Shown piece by piece: positions 19,118 to 28,646 of a DNA stretch of 64,000 bases (the first letter of the stretch is position 1; each line of letters starts with the position of its first letter). Under the pieces are notes generated by a model. It was given only the letters and a program-made list of their open reading frames with translations, searched no databases and was not told where the DNA came from. Source of the DNA: Polaromonas sp. (lineage in GTDB: Bacteria > Pseudomonadota > Gammaproteobacteria > Burkholderiales > Burkholderiaceae_C). The stretch lies in the NCBI RefSeq assembly GCF_030680935.1, contig NZ_JAUXUP010000026.1:1-64000 (forward strand), given 5' to 3'. A program made the translations under genes and the position numbers.

Positions 19118-20031
19118 GCACCACCTCCATTTGCTATTAATACAATAGCTGTTGATGCAAGTACAGCAAGGGCTACAACCACTTTTAATGAGACAGCCAG
19201 AGCCAACGGCGTATCCGTGGCTTCAGGCGCCCTGCGGCCTGCATTCAGCGCATAGACGCCGGGTTTGCGCAGGTACACGCCCAGGGCGAGTGCCATGGCA
19301 GCCATGGGCCAGCCGCTGTTCGGCGAGGGCGTGCGCCGCGCCTCGGATCGCAGGTTAGCAAGGCAAAAGTTGCGCGTCACCGCCCAGATCAATAAAGCCG
19401 TGAGGCGCGCGGGCAGCCAGGACAAGACATCGTCCGCATATGCGGCCCACTTGCCGGCCCACTCCCAGCGCCCCCGGTAGCCCCACATCGCATCGGCGGT
19501 GTTGGCAAAGCGGTAGATCGCCGCACCGGGCAGGCCAAACAGCACAAACCAGAAAATGGGCGCAACGACTGAATCATTGAGGTTTTCAGCCAGGGATTCG
19601 ATGGCGCTCTCTCGCACCTCGCTTTCGCTCAAGTACGTCGTGTCGCGGCTGACCAGCCAGGACAGGCGCTCGCGCCCGGCAGACAGCGAGTGTTCAAGTG
19701 CGGCTTCCACCGCGCGCACTTCGTCGTGCAGCATGCGCCAGGAGAACATGGGCTTGAGCAGGACAGCCAAGGCCAGCGCGGACAGAAATTCAGGCAATTG
19801 CGTCAACGCCAGGGCCTGTAGCCACCCCGCCAGCCAGCCCGTCGCCAGCATGCCCAAGCACCAGACCAGCATGCCGGCGCCAAATGCCGCTGCAGCGGGC
19901 AAGCCGGGCAAACGCTGGCCTGCTACCTTGAGATAAAACCCCATGGCCACCACCGGGTGTATGGCGGCAGGCGGTTCACCCCAGAGCCGGTCGATCAGCA
20001 GCGCCAGCAACAGGGCGGCAAGCAGGGCCAT
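19114..20031 (-). CDS. cbiB: Adenosylcobinamide-phosphate synthase
   Basis: LLIDRLWGEPPAAIHPVVAMG, SRDTTYLSESEVRESAIESLAENLNDSVVAPIFWF, FANTADAMWGYRG. Confidence 0.93.
   Translation of the reverse strand: MALLAALLLALLIDRLWGEPPAAIHPVVAMGFYLKVAGQRLPGLPAAAAFGAGMLVWCLGMLATGWLAGWLQALALTQLPEFLSALALAVLLKPMFSWRMLHDEVRAVEAALEHSLSAGRERLSWLVSRDTTYLSESEVRESAIESLAENLNDSVVAPIFWFVLFGLPGAAIYRFANTADAMWGYRGRWEWAGKWAAYADDVLSWLPARLTALLIWAVTRNFCLANLRSEARRTPSPNSGWPMAAMALALGVYLRKPGVYALNAGRRAPEATDTPLALAVSLKVVVALAVLASTAIVLIANGGGA
19131..19190 (+). repeat. Dispersed repeat, copy G, inside 3' end of cbiB
   Basis: TTGCTATTAATACAATAGCTGTTGATGCAAGTACAGCAAGGGCTACAACCACTTTTAATG, no gaps vs copies A-D. Confidence 0.75.
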
Positions 20032-20037
20032 GGGCGC

Positions 20038-20631
20038 TCAGTCTTCAATGCCGCGTTGCGCCGGAATACCCGCATTGAAGGCGTGTTTGACCTTGGTCAT
20101 TTCGGTCACGGTGTCGGCCAGCTCGATGATTTCGGGCGGGCAACGCCGGCCGGTGATGACCACATGCACATGCGTGGGGCGATCAAACAGGGTCTGCACC
20201 ACTTCTTCAACGCCACCGATGGGCTCCATCCAGCCGTAAATCAACGGGTAGGTGAACTCGTCGAGCACCACCATGAAGTTGTCGCCGCTCATGATGGCGG
20301 CTTTTGCCCGCTGCCAGCCGTCGCGCGCCAGTTGCGCCGAGTGTTCCAGGTCCTGGCTTTTCCAGCTGAAGCCGTCACCCAGACCTTCGATCGGAATACC
20401 CAGTTGCTCGAACATGCGGTGTTCACCAAAACGCGCCGAAGGCACCTTCATGAACTGGAAAATTTTCACCGCCTTGCCGTGCACATGGTGGCGGCCATGG
20501 GCACGCAGCGCCAGGCCAAAAGCGGCGGTACTTTTGCCTTTGCCATCACCGGTGTTGACGATGAGCAGGCCACGACGTTCCCCCTCGGGCTTGGCATAGG
20601 GTTTGTCGGTGGGAGGTGTTTCGATTTGCAT
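20038..20631 (-). CDS. cobO: Cob(I)yrinic acid a,c-diamide adenosyltransferase
   Basis: [28 protein letters not shown]...; likely start [17 protein letters not shown] (~20631). Confidence 0.94.
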   Translation of the reverse strand: MQIETPPTDKPYAKPEGERRGLLIVNTGDGKGKSTAAFGLALRAHGRHHVHGKAVKIFQFMKVPSARFGEHRMFEQLGIPIEGLGDGFSWKSQDLEHSAQLARDGWQRAKAAIMSGDNFMVVLDEFTYPLIYGWMEPIGGVEEVVQTLFDRPTHVHVVITGRRCPPEIIELADTVTEMTKVKHAFNAGIPAQRGIED

Positions 20632-20642
20632 GCTGATCTCTT

Positions 20643-21419
20643 TCAAATTCTGGGCAGCGCCACCCATTGACCGGCCAGCTGGTGTACGCCTATGCGGTGG
20701 TCAAACACCAGCTCCAGTGCGCGGTGAGTCGCCGCATCATTGCAGGCGCCGTGGTGCGTGACCCGGCCTGCGGCCATGACCACCATGTCGTCGGCGTGCA
20801 GCGCAAATGAAATTTCGTGCAGCACGCTGACCACGGTTTTACCGCTGGCCACCAGTTGCCGCACGATCTGCAGCCAGTCGGTCTGGTGCGGCGGGTCGAG
20901 GTTGGCCAGCGGCTCGTCCATCAGCAGCACCTGCGCTTCGGTGGCCAGCGCCCGCGCCAGCAGCACACGCTGGCGCTCACCGCCCGAGAGCTGGCCCAGG
21001 GGGCGGTCACGCCCGTCCCAGGCGTGGGTGGCGCGCAAAGCACGCGCTACCGCCGCATGGTCGGCATCGCTGGGCGGTGCCAGCCAGGGCTGGTGTGGCA
21101 GCCGGCCCAGCATGGCTACGTCGTAGGCGGTCAGGTCGTCGGCAGAGCTTTCGTTCTGGCCGAGCCAGGACAGTTGCTGCGCACGTTCCCTGGCGCGCAG
21201 CGTGGCCAGCGGCTGGCCCAGCAGCAGCACCTCGCCCGCATGCGGCAGTAAATTTGCCAGTACCTTGAGGAGCGTTGATTTGCCCGCCCCGTTGGGGCCC
21301 ACAATGCTGGTCCAGCGTCCCGCCGAAAAAGCCACGGAGATGTTGTGCAACACCTCGATGTTTCCGAGTTTTGCCCTTATCCCGCGGGCGCCAACAGCTA
21401 CTGAATCAATAGCATTCAT
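20643..21419 (-). CDS. btuD: Cobalamin/iron-siderophore-type ABC transporter ATP-binding protein
   Basis: Walker [15 protein letters not shown], signature [15 protein letters not shown], Walker [13 protein letters not shown]. Confidence 0.92.
   Translation of the reverse strand: MNAIDSVAVGARGIRAKLGNIEVLHNISVAFSAGRWTSIVGPNGAGKSTLLKVLANLLPHAGEVLLLGQPLATLRARERAQQLSWLGQNESSADDLTAYDVAMLGRLPHQPWLAPPSDADHAAVARALRATHAWDGRDRPLGQLSGGERQRVLLARALATEAQVLLMDEPLANLDPPHQTDWLQIVRQLVASGKTVVSVLHEISFALHADDMVVMAAGRVTHHGACNDAATHRALELVFDHRIGVHQLAGQWVALPRI
21360..21416 (-). repeat. Dispersed repeat, diverged copy H, at 5' end of btuD
   Basis: Minus: ATGCTATTGATTCAGTAGCTGTTGGCGCCCGCGGGATAAGGGCAAAACTC. Confidence 0.6.
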
Positions 21420-22435
21420 AACCCGGCTCCGCGCCCGGTGCGCCTGTGCATCAGCCACAGCAGGTAACCGCCACCCAGCACAGCAGTGAGCACACCTACC
21501 GGCAACTCCTGAGGCGCGATCAGGCCCCGGGCCAGAATGTCGGCCGCGGTCAGCAGTACCGCGCCAGTCAGGCTGGACAACACAATCAGCCGGCCGTGTG
21601 TGGTCTTGATGACCGAGCGCACCAGGTGCGGCGCGGCCAGGCCAACAAACGCAATCAGCCCGGTTTGCGCCACGGCCGTGCCAGTCGCCAGTGCCAGCAC
21701 CGCCACCAGGGCCGCGCGCATTTGCGGCAGCCTCAAACCCAGGCTTTGCGCGGTGGCTTCACCCAGCGCCAGGCCGTCCAGCACATGGCTCATCATCCAG
21801 GCCGCCAGCAGGCAAAACACAAACACGCCAAGCATGATGGCGCAGGCGGTCCAGCCCACAAAAGCGGTACTGCCCAGCATGAAGGCCTGCATGGCCTGCA
21901 TGATGTCGGGCGTGAGCAGCAATATCAGCGAGCTGAAAGCGCCCAACACCACCCCCACAATCACACCGGCCAGCAGCAGTCGCAAGGTATGCTGCACGCC
22001 CTTGGCCAGCAGCAGGGTCAGCAGCACCGCCGCGACCGCGCCAACAAAGGCCGCGCCCGTCAGGCCAATACGCGCCACCCAGTGTGTGGCCAGTGGCGAC
22101 ACGCCAAACAGCGCCATGGCCAGTGCCACGCCCAAGGCAGCACCCGAGGCGCTGCCTAACAAATAGGGGTCGGCCAGCGGGTTGCGAAACAGGCCTTGCG
22201 CCACGGCGCCAGCCAAGCCCAATAAGGCCCCAGCCAGCCAGGCGCCCGCCGTGCGTGGCAGGCGAATCTCCCAGATGATTTGCATCGCCTGCGGATCGCG
22301 CTGCATGTTCAGCACACTTTCAAAACCGGTGCTGCCCACACTGACACCCAGCAGCAACAGGCCAGCGCTGACCAGAAGCAGCACACCCATCAACCAGAAG
22401 GCGCGGTGCTGATAACGGGCAGCGGGATGATTCAT
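21416..22435 (-). CDS. btuC: FecCD/BtuC-family ABC transporter permease
   Basis: Multi-TM; IIWEIRLPRTAGAWLAGALLGLAGAVAQGLFRNPLADPYLLGSASGAALG. Confidence 0.94.
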   Translation of the reverse strand: MNHPAARYQHRAFWLMGVLLLVSAGLLLLGVSVGSTGFESVLNMQRDPQAMQIIWEIRLPRTAGAWLAGALLGLAGAVAQGLFRNPLADPYLLGSASGAALGVALAMALFGVSPLATHWVARIGLTGAAFVGAVAAVLLTLLLAKGVQHTLRLLLAGVIVGVVLGAFSSLILLLTPDIMQAMQAFMLGSTAFVGWTACAIMLGVFVFCLLAAWMMSHVLDGLALGEATAQSLGLRLPQMRAALVAVLALATGTAVAQTGLIAFVGLAAPHLVRSVIKTTHGRLIVLSSLTGAVLLTAADILARGLIAPQELPVGVLTAVLGGGYLLWLMHRRTGRGAGL

Positions 22436-23310
22436 CGCGCGCCCCCGCCCGCATATTTTTCAAGGCAATTGGCCATCAGCCGCGCGGCTTCGGCCATGCG
22501 CGGGCCGGGGCGCACCACCACATCGGACTCGTCAACGCCGAACACGCAGATGCGCTGTTCCCTGACCGCCTTGATGCCGCCCCAGCCCGGGTAAGTGGCC
22601 ATGGCCTGCATGCTGCGGTTACCGACCATGATCACGTCCGGGTTGGCGCGCACCACAAACTCGGGGTTGAGCTTGGGAAAAGGGCCCAACGAGGCGGGCA
22701 CCACGTTGTGCACACCGAGCCGCGTCAGGGTTTCGCCAATAAAGGAGGACTCGCCCGCCGCATACGGTCCGCGGCTGACTTCAAAATACACCCGTGCCTT
22801 GCGGGCCTGGGGCGACAGCGACTGCGCTGCTGCCGACACACTGGTATCGATAACGCGCCAGAGCCGCGCGGCGCCCTGCTCTTCGGGCACCTCCAGCAGC
22901 AGGCCCAGCTTGTGCAACACGCGCCGCACATCGGCATGGCTTTTGGGCTCCAGCGCCACCACCTTGATGCCCAGCGATTCCAGACGGGTGATGACACGCG
23001 ACGAGGTCGCCAGCAAGACGACGTCGGGCTTGAGCGCCACAATCGCTTCGATGTTCGGGTCCAGCCCACCGCCCAACGCGGGCAGTTGCCGCACCAGCGC
23101 GGGATGGTTGGAATAACGGTCCCGTCCGACCAGCCGATGGCATTGCGCCATGGCGCAGACACTTTCTGTCAGCGAGGGCAACAGGCTGATGATGCGTTGT
23201 GGCGACTGGGAGAAATTGACTGTGACATTGCGGTCGTCGGTCAGTTGCAGGGCGTGTGCCTGGCTCGTGATCAGCCAAAAACAGGTCCACAACGCGGCAA
23301 TACTTCTCAC
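22432..23310 (-). CDS. btuF: Periplasmic cobalamin-binding protein
   Basis: Signal peptide; QRIISLLPSLTESVCAMAQCHRLVGRDRYSNHPALVRQLPALGGGLDPNIEAIVALKPDVVL. Confidence 0.9.
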   Translation of the reverse strand: MRSIAALWTCFWLITSQAHALQLTDDRNVTVNFSQSPQRIISLLPSLTESVCAMAQCHRLVGRDRYSNHPALVRQLPALGGGLDPNIEAIVALKPDVVLLATSSRVITRLESLGIKVVALEPKSHADVRRVLHKLGLLLEVPEEQGAARLWRVIDTSVSAAAQSLSPQARKARVYFEVSRGPYAAGESSFIGETLTRLGVHNVVPASLGPFPKLNPEFVVRANPDVIMVGNRSMQAMATYPGWGGIKAVREQRICVFGVDESDVVVRPGPRMAEAARLMANCLEKYAGGGAR

Positions 23311-23897
23311 GACTGGCCCTTCAGCGAGAGCGGCAACCCGGCGGCCATGAAGGTCACGCGCGCGCAGACCTGTGCCACCTCCTGATTCAGGCGGCCCAGC
23401 GCGTCCACAAAGTCACGGGTCTCTCGCCCCATCGGAATCACGCCGAGACCAATCTCGTTGCCGACCAGCACCAGTGGCCCCGGCGCAGCCTCAATTGCTA
23501 CTAAAAGCATAGCTGCCTGCATAGGTGCAGAAAGGGCTGGAGCCTGATTTGGCTTGAAGTTTTCAGCCGGCATCAGCAAATTGGTCAGCCAAAGTGTCAG
23601 GCAATCGACCACCAGCAAGGTCTGCGGCGCACTGTGCTGCGTGATGGCCTGTGCCAGTTGTATCGGCTCCTCCACCGTCACCATGCCTGGCACGCGCTCG
23701 GCCCGGTCTAGCTGGTGCCGGGTGATGCGTTGGCGCATTTCATCGTCCCAGGGCCGGGCGGTGGCAATCAGCACAGCACGGTGCTGCGCAGACTGCGCCA
23801 GCCAGTCTCTCGCCAGCAGCTCGGCACGGCGCGACTTGCCGCTGCGCTGGCCGCCGAGGATGAATTCGCTGTGCTGGAGCCTGTGCTGTTCACTCAT
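23307..23897 (-). CDS. cobU: Adenosylcobinamide kinase / adenosylcobinamide-phosphate guanylyltransferase
   Basis: FILGGQRSGKSRRAELLARDW, VDCLTLWLTNLLM, VGNEIGLGVIPMGRETRDFVDALGRLNQEVA. Confidence 0.94.
   Translation of the reverse strand: MSEQHRLQHSEFILGGQRSGKSRRAELLARDWLAQSAQHRAVLIATARPWDDEMRQRITRHQLDRAERVPGMVTVEEPIQLAQAITQHSAPQTLLVVDCLTLWLTNLLMPAENFKPNQAPALSAPMQAAMLLVAIEAAPGPLVLVGNEIGLGVIPMGRETRDFVDALGRLNQEVAQVCARVTFMAAGLPLSLKGQS
23495..23559 (+). repeat. Dispersed repeat, copy E, inside cobU coding sequence
   Basis: TTGCTACTAAAAGCATAGCTGCCTGCATAGGTGCAGAAAGGGCTGGAGCCTGATTTGGCTTGAA, no gaps vs copies A-D. Confidence 0.8.
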
Positions 23898-24741
23898 GTT
23901 GTTCAGACCAGCCCATGATGATGCGGTGAATTTGCTCCACGCCCTCGGTCAAGGCCGCTGGCCCCGGCTGCAGAATTTCTGCCGACTTGATCTCAAACAG
24001 CTGCCTGTTTTTGACCGCGTTGACCTCGTCCCAGCCGGGCCGCGCCAGCACATGCGCTGGCCGGAATTTGCGGCCACACCAGGAGCCAAAAATAATGTCA
24101 GGGTTGCGCCGCACAATCTCACTGCCGTCGGCAATGATGCGGTCCTTGCCCATGGCCTGCGACGCCAGCTCCGGGAAGCAGTCGTCACCCCCGGCGATAC
24201 CCATCAGCTCCGACACCCAGGCAATCGCGCTGATATGCGGGTCGTACCACTCTTCAAAAAATACGCGCGGCCGGCGCTTGAGGTTTGCAGCCGCCTGTTC
24301 AATTTCCAGCAGACGCCGCTGCATGCCCTGCATCAACTCCCGGCCACGCGCCTCCTGCCCCACCATGGCGGCAAGCTGGTACATCATCGAAAAAATCTCG
24401 GCCACGCTGCGCTGGTTGAAGATGGTGACCTGAATGCCCTTTTTGACCAGCTGTGCGGCAATGTCGGCCTGCAGGTCAGAAAAGCCAATCACGCAGTCGG
24501 GCTTCAGATCGACGATCTTGTCGATCTTCGCGTTCAGGAAAGCACTGACCTTGGGTTTTTCCTCGCGCGCACGCGGCGGCCGCACGGTGTAGCCGGATAT
24601 GCCGACAATGCGCCGCTCTTCGCCCAGCAGGTAGAGCCATTCGGTGGGCTCCTCGGTCAGGCAAACGATGCGCTGCGGGCCATAGGCCGAGCTGTCCTGG
24701 CTGGCGGCCAGGGTGCGCCAGTTGCCGGAATTTTCAGTCAT
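23890..24741 (-). CDS. BtuF-like cobalamin-binding protein lacking an obvious signal peptide
   Basis: PQRIVCLTEEPTEWLYLLGEERRIVGISGYTVRPPRAREEKPKVSAFLNAKIDKIVDLKPDCVIGFSDLQADIAAQLVKKG; N terminus MTENSGNWRTLAASQDSS is polar. Confidence 0.85.
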   Translation of the reverse strand: MTENSGNWRTLAASQDSSAYGPQRIVCLTEEPTEWLYLLGEERRIVGISGYTVRPPRAREEKPKVSAFLNAKIDKIVDLKPDCVIGFSDLQADIAAQLVKKGIQVTIFNQRSVAEIFSMMYQLAAMVGQEARGRELMQGMQRRLLEIEQAAANLKRRPRVFFEEWYDPHISAIAWVSELMGIAGGDDCFPELASQAMGKDRIIADGSEIVRRNPDIIFGSWCGRKFRPAHVLARPGWDEVNAVKNRQLFEIKSAEILQPGPAALTEGVEQIHRIIMGWSEQHE

Positions 24742-26128
24742 GGCTGTCCTTCATGAAAAGCCCGGCCGCAGCCACGGGATTGGACGCAAACCAGGCGTGG
24801 AAATAGCTGGCCCGGACGGCCCCTGATACATACAAGGCCTCGCCCTCGCCGCGCAGTTTGCGTCCGGACGCCGCTTGCGTGCGCGCTGCGACGGGCAAAG
24901 GCGTGGCACAGGTCGAGTAATGAAAGGCATGGCCGCGCAGAGCGCCACCCGCCACGCCGCTGGCTACGTCCAGTTGCTGTGGGCCCAGTGCGGCCAGCCG
25001 CTTTTGCATGGTGACGCTGCCGGGCAACACGCCCCACATCGGGTGGCTGCTGCCGTCCACCGTGGTGAGCTGGTCAAACAGCGCCATCATGCCGCCGCAC
25101 TCGGCCCAGACTGGCTTGCCCGCCTGCACATGGCCCAAGATGGCGTTTTTCATGGCGCTGTTGGCGGTCAGTGTGTCGGCATGTAATTCGGGGTAGCCGC
25201 CGGGCAACCAGAGCGCATCACACACGGGCAGGGCACCGTCTGCGAGCGGTGAAAAGAAGGCTAACTGGGCACCCATAGCGTGCAGACAATCAAGATTGGC
25301 CGCGTATATAAAACAGAAGGCGGCATCACGCGCCACCGCAATGGTTTGGCCTTGCAACGCGCAGGCTGGAAAGTTGTCTGCCGCTGAATCAGGCGCCGCA
25401 AAATCCACAGCCCAGGCCTGTAGATCGGCCACGCCCATCTGGCCCAAGGGAGAGTCAGCCAGCGCATCAGCGGCCGCATCCAGCCGTGCCATCGCATCGT
25501 CCAGCTCGTGCGCCATGACCAGACCCAGATGCCGCTCAGGCAGGGTCACGGCCTCGCTTCGCATCAGCGCGCCCAGCCATTGCGCCGGGTCGCGCAGACT
25601 GTCGCGCAACATCGTGGCGTGTCCCTCAGAAGCAACCCGATTTGCCAGTACCCCCGCAAAGCGCAGGCCTTCGCGGTAATGCTGCAGCCCCCAGGTCAAG
25701 GCCCCAAAAGTGCCGGCCATGGCGCTGGCGTCTATCACCGTCAGCACTGGCAGGTCAAAGCGCTGTGCCAGATCGGCGGCGCCAGGCTCCCCGTCAAACA
25801 GGCCCATCACACCTTCAACAATGATCAGGTCGGCCTCTTGCGCGGCAGCGTGCAAACGTTGTGCGCAGTCCAGCTCGCCGGTCATCCATAAATCGAGTTG
25901 ATACACAGGCGCGCCGCTGGCCAGACTTAACCAGTACGGGTCCAGAAAATCCGGCCCGCACTTGAACACCCGCACCCGCCTGCCCTGCCGTACATGCAGC
26001 CGCGCCAGGGCGCAGGCAAGCGTGGTTTTGCCCTGACCGGATGCCGGGGCGGCGATGAGTATGGCGGGACAGCGGGTTGAAGGCATGGCGGCTGTTTTAC
26101 ATCGCCCAGGACACGGACGCAAACACAT
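24734..26128 (-). CDS. cobB: Cobyrinic acid a,c-diamide synthase
   Basis: ILIAAPASGQGKTTLACALARLHVRQGRRVRVFKCGPDFLDPYW; GATase domain (WLPGGYPELHADTL, WAECGGMMALFDQL). Confidence 0.94.
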   Translation of the reverse strand: MCLRPCPGRCKTAAMPSTRCPAILIAAPASGQGKTTLACALARLHVRQGRRVRVFKCGPDFLDPYWLSLASGAPVYQLDLWMTGELDCAQRLHAAAQEADLIIVEGVMGLFDGEPGAADLAQRFDLPVLTVIDASAMAGTFGALTWGLQHYREGLRFAGVLANRVASEGHATMLRDSLRDPAQWLGALMRSEAVTLPERHLGLVMAHELDDAMARLDAAADALADSPLGQMGVADLQAWAVDFAAPDSAADNFPACALQGQTIAVARDAAFCFIYAANLDCLHAMGAQLAFFSPLADGALPVCDALWLPGGYPELHADTLTANSAMKNAILGHVQAGKPVWAECGGMMALFDQLTTVDGSSHPMWGVLPGSVTMQKRLAALGPQQLDVASGVAGGALRGHAFHYSTCATPLPVAARTQAASGRKLRGEGEALYVSGAVRASYFHAWFASNPVAAAGLFMKDSHD

Positions 26129-27992
26129 TGCGGCCAGGCACCGAGAAGCCGTTGGCGAGCATGTACTGCTTGTCCGTCAGGTTGTTGATGCGGGCCAGCA
26201 AGGAGACGTTTTTCTGCACCTTCCAGGTCACGCCGGTATTGAGCACACCGTAGCCGGGGAGCGTATCGCGGCCTGCGCCCACCACCTTGGCATCCTCGCG
26301 ATTGCTCGACAGCTTGAGCTCACCAAAGACACTGACATCGCCCATGCGGTGGGTGATGCGGGCATTCAGCACGTTCTGCGCGATACGCACCAGGCGCAAG
26401 TCATTGGAAGCCGGCACAGTCGAGTAAGAACGCGGGTCTGCGTAGTCGTAAGACAGCGAATAACTGGTCGCGCCAGACTGGACATCGGCGCTCAGGGTGA
26501 CGCCGCGCAAGACAGCCAGCGAACTCTGCACATTGGTGGACGGGATGATGAAACCCTGGATATCGTTGTGGTAGGCCACCGCGCCCAACGCGACATTGCC
26601 CTGCTGGTATTTCAGGCCCACTTCGGTGGCCCGGTTGCGTTGCGGTACCAGCGCAGGATTGCCAAACCCCGGGAAGTACAGCTGGTTGAAGGTAGGCGCC
26701 TGAAAACTCGTGCCCACACTGGCCACGGCGCGCAGGCCGTCCACCAGGCGATAACCGGCGGAAAGTGCCCAGTTGTTGAAGCTGCCGAACTGGGAGTTCT
26801 TGTCGTTGCGGATCACGGCCAGCGCATTCCAGCGCTCACGGTTCAGCGCATACGACGCCAGCGCGCTGCGTACATCGCGCTGCTTGACCGTGTAGTTGGT
26901 GGTACTGTCCACCGCTTCAGAACGGTCCTCGAAGAGCACCGACAGCACATCCTTGCCCAGCGTGAAGTCGTTTTGCCAGGTCAGCTGCTGGCGGTTCGTA
27001 TTGAACTGGCTGCTGCCGCCGAACCGTCCATCGGACACGCGGTAATACTCGCTGACCGATTCTTCGTCGCTGGTCCCCGCTGTGAGTGTGGATTTCCAGT
27101 GCGGCAGCCACTGCGCGTCCCACCGGAAGGTGGCGTTGTTGAGTTTTGGTTTGGCCCGCGCGTCTGAGGTGAGCCGGGTCAGGGCCAGCGGATTGGGCGT
27201 TGGCAAACCATCAAACTGGTATTCGGTATCGCTGTGCAGCAAGCTCAATGTCAGCGCATGTTCGCGGTTGATTTTGGCCGTGAGTTTGGCGTCCACACTG
27301 GCAGAGGTGAAGCCGTCTGCGTCCGGGCTGAAGCTGGTTGAGGCAGGGTTGGAAACAGAACTGATGCCCCGCGCTTTTTCGCGCGACACGCCCAGGCTGT
27401 AGCCAATCGCGCCGGTACTGCCGCGCACCGATGCATCCGCCTGCCGCTGGCCGGCTGAGCCAAACCCGGCACTGGCGCTGAGCGCAAGACCATCGGCGGG
27501 CTCTCGGGTAAAAATCTGGATCACGCCGCCCACGGCATCCGGCCCGTACAGCGCAGAAGCCGCACCGCGCAAAATTTCTATACGTTCTATTCGCGACAGC
27601 GGAAGGTTCTCAAACGACGCGCCGCCCGAAGTGGCTGAGCCCACCCGCACACCGTCTATCAGCACGATGGTTTGCGAGTTGCTGGCGCCGCGCAGGAAGA
27701 TGCTCGAGTTCGAGCGGTAGCTGCCATTGCTGCCCATCTGAACGCCCGGTTGCTGCGCCAGAATGTCACGCAGCGACGACTGGCCCGCACGCTCCAGGGT
27801 CTCCCGGTCAATGATGGAAACGTCGGCAATCACATCGGTGACCGGCGTGGCCACACGCGAGGCGGTGACCACCGTCTCCTTGAGCTGCGGGGCCGCAGTG
27901 GATTGCGACAAGGCAGGAAAAGCCGCCGTCAGGGCAAGCGGGAGCACGGCAAGGCGTGCGCAAAAAACACAGGTTTTCATGGAAAAATACAT
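26097..27992 (-). CDS. btuB: TonB-dependent vitamin B12 receptor
   Basis: Signal peptide; ETVVTASRVATPVTDVIADVSIIDRETLERAGQSSLRDILAQQPGVQ plug; C-terminal beta-barrel strand ending FASVSWAM; behind riboswitch. Confidence 0.93.
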   Translation of the reverse strand: MYFSMKTCVFCARLAVLPLALTAAFPALSQSTAAPQLKETVVTASRVATPVTDVIADVSIIDRETLERAGQSSLRDILAQQPGVQMGSNGSYRSNSSIFLRGASNSQTIVLIDGVRVGSATSGGASFENLPLSRIERIEILRGAASALYGPDAVGGVIQIFTREPADGLALSASAGFGSAGQRQADASVRGSTGAIGYSLGVSREKARGISSVSNPASTSFSPDADGFTSASVDAKLTAKINREHALTLSLLHSDTEYQFDGLPTPNPLALTRLTSDARAKPKLNNATFRWDAQWLPHWKSTLTAGTSDEESVSEYYRVSDGRFGGSSQFNTNRQQLTWQNDFTLGKDVLSVLFEDRSEAVDSTTNYTVKQRDVRSALASYALNRERWNALAVIRNDKNSQFGSFNNWALSAGYRLVDGLRAVASVGTSFQAPTFNQLYFPGFGNPALVPQRNRATEVGLKYQQGNVALGAVAYHNDIQGFIIPSTNVQSSLAVLRGVTLSADVQSGATSYSLSYDYADPRSYSTVPASNDLRLVRIAQNVLNARITHRMGDVSVFGELKLSSNREDAKVVGAGRDTLPGYGVLNTGVTWKVQKNVSLLARINNLTDKQYMLANGFSVPGRNVFASVSWAM

Positions 27993-28069
27993 TCAACAAA
28001 AGGCCCTCACCGGCTTCCCCGCCAGTGCATGAGCGTTACGATTGCGGCCTGTTGAAACAGACGTGCAAC

Positions 28070-28310
28070 CACCTTGTTGGCCGGTATCCGGGCTGACGGA
28101 GCTGACCTCGTCGCCTTCCCAAGCGTGTGTTCAAACGCTCAGTGGCTAATGACGAGGGCTGAATGCACCCAAAGTTGAATTTCGGGAAGGCATTCGTCCG
28201 TTTTACCGTTGCGGGGGCAGCGCAGGTTAAAAAGTCACAGCGCTTTCGCACCGGATTGACCCGGTGCGGATGGCCAGGACTTCCTCCTGCTTCCCGTTGA
28301 ACTGCGGCGT
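28070..28310 (-). promoter_or_regulatory. Cobalamin riboswitch upstream of btuB
   Basis: On minus strand: CCATCCGCACCGGGTCAATCCGGTGCGAA...GCGCTGCCCCCGCAACGGTAAA...GCCACTGAG...GGGAAGGCG...GTCAGCCCGGATACCGGCC, i.e. conserved CCCCGCAAC and B12-box-like elements in order. Boundaries approximate. Confidence 0.9.
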
Positions 28311-28385
28311 GTGAACCACACCGCGAGCACCAACAGGCAAGATTCTACGCGCCAAAAGCGTGCAAACCCTACAATTGGGCCTGCC

Positions 28386-28646
28386 ATGGCCAACCCAACC
28401 CACATCGACCAGATCACCGAGCGCGTGGAGCGACTGCTGGTGCGCTACGAAGAGTTGCAGCGCACCAACGCGCTGCTCGATGAGCAGGTGCAGGTTTTGA
28501 CACAAGAGCGCGACTCCCTGCGCTCACGCCTGAGCGCCGCGCGGGCCAGGGTCGATGCACTGCTTGAGCGGCTGCCCGATTCTTCCGCACCCATGATGGG
28601 CTCCGGCCAGTCCAACGGCAGAACAGCGGTGGGCTCTGACTCATGA
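28386..28646 (+). CDS. Coiled-coil cell division protein (ZapB-like / TIGR02449-type) adjacent to zapA
   Basis: MANPTHIDQITERVERLLVRYEELQRTNALLDEQVQVLTQERDSLRSRLSAARARVDALLERLP; overlaps zapA start by 4 bp. Confidence 0.82.
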   Translation: MANPTHIDQITERVERLLVRYEELQRTNALLDEQVQVLTQERDSLRSRLSAARARVDALLERLPDSSAPMMGSGQSNGRTAVGSDS

